From DATESG01 sp035270925 (GTDB lineage: Bacteria; Bacillota_I; Bacilli_A; RFN20; CAG-826): 10,519 nt of DNA. The DNA is taken from NCBI GenBank assembly GCA_035270925.1, contig DATESG010000024.1, positions 1 to 10,519 on the forward strand, in the 5' to 3' direction. The notes under the pieces are model-generated. The model was not told the origin of the DNA. It made no database searches and saw only the letters and a list, made by a program, of their open reading frames with translations. Position numbers and translations under genes: made by a program. Below, one piece after another: positions 7,207-10,519 of the stretch. Numbering within the stretch: the stretch's first letter is position 1; each line of letters opens with the position of its first letter.

Positions 7207-7797
7207 TTAATGTTGAATAATATATTCGCTTGTCACAACCAGATTGATATCATATTCAATTACATAGGAGAAAGGATCAAAGGCCAAAAAATGTCCATAG
7301 TCGCCAATCTGGTAATAAATTGCCCCATTTAATTCAACTTCAGTGTTAGGTTCGCCAAGTAAGGCAATTACTTCGTCTTTTTCAAGGCCAACGACCTCAT
7401 AAATTTCCCGGAACGAGTCAATCAGCCGTCCACGTTCATTCCCGTCTGCAGCGGCCCATCTAGCGCTCGTAAAGGTGTAATACGTCTTATAAGCCTGATT
7501 ATCATTTACGCGATAAACAACTAAAGCGCTAAAAGGAATAAAAGCGATACATAAATATGTAATTGCAATGCTCTTCCCCGAGAGAGTCTTGTTTTTTTGA
7601 TTGTTAATAAGGAGAATAAAGGCAAAGACGCCAATCAGGAGAAAAACAACTATGCCCAAGAGGAAGGCAAAAAAGATGCTCAACCCTAGATTCCATCTAA
7701 AATCATGCAAGGCGTATCCCACAAAGATTAGATATGAAACATACACGAGGGCGGTGAGCGTAAAAATAATAAGGGGTCGTTTGCGGTTGTTATTCAT
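7207..7797 (-). CDS. Membrane protein with three predicted helices and a possible BamE-like tail
   Basis: I do not recognise this gene. The 196-residue product has a basic N-terminus (NNNRKR) and three hydrophobic segments at about 9-29, 35-64 and 74-95; the second is long. A soluble C-terminal domain of about 75 residues follows (122-196), with GLEKDEVIALLGEPN (137-151), then NGAIYYQIGDYG and alternating strands. This G-x(4)-EV-x-x-LLG-x-P pattern resembles the SmpA/BamE-like fold found in many small envelope proteins, but that is a judgement by eye. Only one ATG is available (7797) and no good Shine-Dalgarno precedes it: AAAAAGGA lies 23 bases away, just after the upstream gene's stop. Translation may therefore be coupled to that gene, which ends 29 bases earlier. 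Function unknown. Confidence 0.75.
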   Translation of the reverse strand: MNNNRKRPLIIFTLTALVYVSYLIFVGYALHDFRWNLGLSIFFAFLLGIVVFLLIGVFAFILLINNQKNKTLSGKSIAITYLCIAFIPFSALVVYRVNDNQAYKTYYTFTSARWAAADGNERGRLIDSFREIYEVVGLEKDEVIALLGEPNTEVELNGAIYYQIGDYGHFLAFDPFSYVIEYDINLVVTSEYIIQH

Positions 7798-7826
7798 TGT
7801 TGCGGTCTTTAAGTAATTAATCCTTT

Positions 7827-8171
7827 TTATTTTTCTTCTAACATCTTGGCTAGTAATTTATCACGATGACAAATAAGGAAAAAACTAGGGCCATCGAGCG
7901 TTGAAGTGATCATTTCAACCTCAACTTTAAGATCTTCAGAGCCTTTTTTTACAATTATAGGTGCGGACTTCAACACTGATCTTTTAAAAGGCCCACCGAT
8001 GAGCCACATCACACAGAAACTATGATCTTCTTCATCAATATTAAGAACGCCGTGGCGATCTTTTTCTAATCTGAGACACGGTTTATCTTCATTATCCATC
8101 ACAATAAAGACTGTTTGCCTTATGGAAAATGAAATGGGGCGACGGGAAAAGGTGATATTTCTCATACCCAT
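7827..8171 (-). CDS. Hypothetical small beta-rich protein
   Basis: I do not recognise this 114-residue protein. It has no signal peptide or membrane segment. Alternating hydrophobic/polar stretches (ITFSRRPISFSI, TVFIVMDNE, SFCVMWLIGG, LKVEVEMIT, SFFLICHRD) predict a small beta sandwich, and the I-x-F-x-RR...hydrophobic-D layout recalls short Bacillota beta-sandwich proteins, without a firm match. ATG codons lie at 8171 and 8165 and neither has a Shine-Dalgarno. An extended -10 (TGTGATAAT, 8182-8174) sits so close that the RNA could begin at or next to the second ATG, giving a leaderless message. It appears to form a two-gene unit with the membrane protein gene 29 bases downstream. Coding status rests on length, composition and placement. 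Confidence 0.65.
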   Translation of the reverse strand: MGMRNITFSRRPISFSIRQTVFIVMDNEDKPCLRLEKDRHGVLNIDEEDHSFCVMWLIGGPFKRSVLKSAPIIVKKGSEDLKVEVEMITSTLDGPSFFLICHRDKLLAKMLEEK

Positions 8172-8173
8172 AT

Positions 8174-8182
8174 ATTATCACA
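8174..8182 (-). promoter_or_regulatory. Extended -10 promoter for the 7207-8171 gene pair
   Basis: The minus strand reads TGTGATAAT at 8182-8174, eight of nine matches to the extended -10 element TGnTATAAT. No good -35 was found, which is common for extended -10 promoters. Counting seven bases on puts the transcription start near 8167, between the two candidate ATGs of the small hypothetical protein. Confidence 0.45.
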
Positions 8183-8369
8183 ATTAAACAATCAATAAAC
8201 TGCAAATTTAATCAAAACGAAGCGTTTTAATCAGCTTGTAAAATATCTAATACATGATGGTGCTTGCTTTTTTGACCAGATAATATTCGGTAAGTTATAG
8301 CAATAGTTTGCCAAAATTCACTCAAAGTTAGACTAAATAGTTTATAATTAAAAAAATGAGGAAAAATTT
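8183..8369 (+). promoter_or_regulatory. Divergent intergenic region with degV promoter and ribosome binding site
   Basis: TATAAT (8343-8348) and TGAGG (8357-8361, eight bases before the ATG at 8370) are the likely -10 and ribosome binding site of degV, giving a start near 8355. Its -35 slot (CTCAAA) is poor. A second weak candidate upstream is TTGACC (8272-8277) with TATAGC (8296-8301), 18 bases apart. AAAACG-AAG-CGTTTT (8214-8228) is a perfect 6-bp inverted repeat lying between the divergent promoters and may be an operator. No RNA gene or small coding frame is evident. Confidence 0.5.
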
Positions 8370-9229
8370 ATGAAAATTGCAATCAGTTCAGACTCCACCC
8401 TTGCGATCACACAAAAAGAAGCCAAGGAACTCGGCATTTACGTCATACCTTTAAATGTCATCGTCGATGGCAAAGAGTTTCATGACGATATCGATATCAC
8501 GCGAGATGAATTAATCGCCTTTATGCGCGCTAACAAACGCATCTCGACTTCGACTCCTTCTCCTTTTGAAATTGAAGAGTATTTTAATGCCATCTTTAAA
8601 GAAGGTTTTGAACAAATTGTCCACTTTACGATTTCATCTAAACTATCATCGATGTTTGATCTCTTCACTAATACTTGTCGCGAATTATATGGTGATAAAG
8701 TTATCGTCATTAATTCTAGTTCTTTATGTCACTTTATGGCCAACCATGTGCTCGCCGCGAAAAAGTGGCGTGATGAAGGCGCTACCGCCCTCGAAATAAA
8801 AGACATGTTTGAAAAACGTGTAAATAGCGAATATGCCATCTTTATTCCTGAATCACTAACTTACTTAAAAAATGGGGGTCGCGTTTCTCCGGCCGTGCCG
8901 CAATTGGCAACTTTATTGGCTTACGGCCAATTCTAACGTTCCAAAATGGCGAAATCGGCAAAAAGGGCACAACCCGAAATATTAAAAAAGGGTTGCTCGA
9001 ACAAGTAAACGATTTTAAAAACAGTGGTTTCACTTCGAAAAAATACACCATTGATATTCTTGAGTTTGGCACTTCTAAGAGTGACATCCTTAGTGTTGAA
9101 AGCTTCTTAAAGACTAATTTTCCTGACTATGAGGTATCTAAACGTCCGCTTTCAATTAATGTCTGCGCCCATACCGGGCCGGGCACAATTGGCGTCGGTT
9201 ATAATCTAAAAATTGACGCAATCAAATAG
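8370..9229 (+). pseudogene. DegV family protein, interrupted by a one-base frameshift
   Basis: DegV proteins bind fatty acids in a deep pocket; some act as FakB subunits that present fatty acid to the kinase FakA for phospholipid synthesis. The first frame (8370-8936) gives 188 residues with SDSTLAI (7-13), STSTPSP, SSKLSSMFDLF and the conserved LTYLKNGGRVSP, then runs through AYGQF into TAA. The family continues without loss in another frame from 8918: GLRPILTFQNGEIGKKGTTRNIKK and on to NVCAHTGPGTIGVGY, ending at TAG 9229. Restoring one G at 8918-8919 yields LATLLGLRPIL and a 286-residue protein, the normal DegV length. The break is a recent mutation, an assembly error, or less likely recoding; the site is not a classic slippery heptamer. 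The homology call is firm, the pseudogene call less so. Confidence 0.88.
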
Positions 9230-9240
9230 TAATTATGATA

Positions 9241-9274
9241 AAAAAGACTTCGGCGCTAACCGAAGTTTTTATTT
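9241..9274. terminator. Bidirectional intrinsic terminator between degV and the diguanylate cyclase gene
   Basis: ACTTCGG (9247-9253) pairs perfectly with CCGAAGT (9260-9266) around the six-base loop CGCTAA. On the plus strand TTTTATTT follows, ending degV. On the minus strand, after a single C, a run of T (9245 downward) follows, ending the convergent gene. One hairpin therefore serves both converging transcripts. Confidence 0.9.
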
Positions 9275-9306
9275 GGCAATTATTAAGAGCGCAAATGTCA
9301 GGTTTT

Positions 9307-10473
9307 TTACAACTTTATATCTTTAAAAAAACCAACATTATTGCGGTTGTTAATCTTGACATTATATAAGGCTTGATCGGCATTTTTTAACAACTCACTA
9401 ATGGTCACGCCATCGCTTGGATAAAGGGCGACGCCGGCACTACTGCGGATACTAAAGTTATATGTTTTATTATCGAACGTGACATTGTTAAGATTCACGG
9501 AAATAGTGATGCTATTAACCAGTGATTTTTCATCCTTAAGATTTGGGTACACAAAGACAAATTCATCGCCACCAAATCGCGCCATAAAATTGTCGCCGGC
9601 TAATTTAGCTTCAATCCTGCGCGAATATTCGACTAGCACGGCATCACCAACTGGGTGACCATATTGATCATTGATCTGTTTAAAACCATCAATGTCAGTA
9701 ATCACAATCGCAAACGGAACATTTTTAGTAATTAATGTTTCAATGTGTTGATAAAGTTTACGACGATTTGGGCTTTTAGTTAAGTAATCGATCGTTGCCC
9801 ATTCTTCTAACATTTTTTGCTCGCGAATCAATTGATTGCGGGTCATAATCGAGGTTGTGACTATAACAATTAGCGAGAGCACGACGAAGATCAGGGAATT
9901 AGCCATAAGAATTATCGTGTTCAGAGTATAAGTAGTGTTAGGAAATACATAATTTATGACGCCAAACACAACGAGCCCCACTCTTACAGTTTGTAAGAAG
10001 ATAACAACAGCAAGTAAAATTAGATATGAATATAAGTAACCTTTGAAATTAAATTTAAGATGACGCAGCATTAAATAAAATTGGCACGCAGAAATATAAA
10101 TAATCGCGAAGCTAACAAGCACTTGACGTACCTCAATAATTGGAAAGATATAGTGAAAAGTCATTAACGTTAGCGTATACACACCGCCAATCACAGCAGC
10201 TTCCAGATAATTGATTTTACGTTTCAAAAGCCGTTGGGCGCTAATATAGAATATGAGGACGCCATAGACAAAAAGTAGATTAACGATGAATAACCAGTTA
10301 AAATCACCATGAGAGACGATTGTAATCACATAGCCCGTCGTCGAGAAAACAAGCCCTAAGGCCGCTAATAAAAGGCCTTTAATCTTATGCCCGGCAAAGA
10401 AGTCAGTAAAAAGAAGCCCGATAACTATTACCGCACTTATGCTTATCGTTGTCCAAAAGGTGAAATCGTTCAA
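9307..10473 (-). CDS. Membrane-anchored GGDEF diguanylate cyclase
   Basis: The enzyme would make the second messenger cyclic di-GMP from two GTP. The 388-residue protein has seven hydrophobic segments in its first 210 residues, a linker (RNQLIREQKMLEEWA), and a C-terminal GGDEF domain (about 225-385). That domain has DYLTKSPNRR (from 229), the metal-binding D260 in DIDGFKQINDQYGH, and an intact GGDEF (301-305), so it should be active. The inhibitory I-site RxxD is absent: the place reads LAGD, so product inhibition at that site is not expected. The 7TM part matches no named sensor I can identify. The start is TTG at 10473, eight bases after AGGA; an in-frame TTG at 10491 lacks a site and a TGA directly precedes it. 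No cyclic di-GMP receptor or EAL protein is in the window. Confidence 0.9.
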   Translation of the reverse strand: MNDFTFWTTISISAVIVIGLLFTDFFAGHKIKGLLLAALGLVFSTTGYVITIVSHGDFNWLFIVNLLFVYGVLIFYISAQRLLKRKINYLEAAVIGGVYTLTLMTFHYIFPIIEVRQVLVSFAIIYISACQFYLMLRHLKFNFKGYLYSYLILLAVVIFLQTVRVGLVVFGVINYVFPNTTYTLNTIILMANSLIFVVLSLIVIVTTSIMTRNQLIREQKMLEEWATIDYLTKSPNRRKLYQHIETLITKNVPFAIVITDIDGFKQINDQYGHPVGDAVLVEYSRRIEAKLAGDNFMARFGGDEFVFVYPNLKDEKSLVNSITISVNLNNVTFDNKTYNFSIRSSAGVALYPSDGVTISELLKNADQALYNVKINNRNNVGFFKDIKL

Positions 10474-10519
10474 TTTAGGTTTCCTGCACAATCAATTTTT
10501 TTAGAAATCATATTATTAT

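Noticed and set aside
7102..7332. Plus-strand open frame across the spacer and the end of the membrane protein gene
   Set aside because: It overlaps the membrane protein gene antisense, lacks a ribosome binding site, and has no recognisable protein features.
8906..8936. Programmed -1 frameshifting in degV
   Set aside because: The bases at the shift (TTTATTG) do not fit the slippery heptamer rule, and no clear downstream stem-loop stimulator was seen. An indel is simpler.
1..10519. Mycoplasma-type code with UGA as tryptophan
   Set aside because: All tryptophans checked are TGG, and reading TGA through does not extend the diguanylate cyclase gene usefully, because a TAA lies just upstream.
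1..10519. CRISPR array, insertion sequence, tRNA, rRNA or prophage genes
   Set aside because: No regularly spaced repeats, transposase motifs, tRNA-like cloverleaf or phage proteins were seen on either strand.

Overview
The window looks like chromosomal DNA from a low-GC Gram-positive bacterium (Bacillota), possibly a Mollicutes- or Erysipelotrichia-like lineage. The evidence is AT-rich intergenic DNA, strong AGGAGG-type ribosome binding sites, compact gene spacing, and a lipoate ligase next to a complete pyruvate dehydrogenase operon, a layout known from mollicutes. Tryptophan is read from TGG. None of the eleven genes ends in TGA (six end in TAG, five in TAA), so the standard code fits, although TGA seems to be avoided. 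The lineage is inferred from protein motifs and gene order; no database search was possible.

Positions 1-4870 (minus strand) hold pdhA-pdhB-pdhC-pdhD, encoding E1 alpha, E1 beta, E2 and E3 of the pyruvate dehydrogenase complex. The genes nearly touch, with stop codons overlapping the next Shine-Dalgarno, and a strong intrinsic terminator follows pdhD. A 182-bp leader before pdhA carries two inverted repeats that may be operators. Upstream on the same strand, lplA (5053-6039) encodes the ligase that would attach scavenged lipoate to the E2 lipoyl domain. Before it lies a flavodoxin-fold NAD(P)H oxidoreductase (6071-6631) that starts at GTG. Together the genes would turn pyruvate into acetyl-CoA and NADH, with cofactor loading encoded alongside.

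Positions 6638-8171 hold a terminator, a HigA-type antitoxin-like regulator with no toxin gene next to it, a three-helix membrane protein with a possible BamE-like tail, and a small unrecognised beta-rich protein, all on the minus strand. A 198-bp intergenic region then separates this group from a divergent degV gene.

Positions 8370-9229 (plus strand) encode a DegV family lipid-binding protein broken by a single-base frameshift near 8918; both halves are otherwise well conserved. A bidirectional terminator (9247-9266) separates it from a convergent membrane diguanylate cyclase (9307-10473), which starts at TTG close to the window edge.

This is mostly ordinary core metabolism. I found no clear new system. 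The points most worth a second look are the degV frameshift, the pdhA leader repeats, the orphan antitoxin-like gene and the unknown two-gene unit at 7207-8171.
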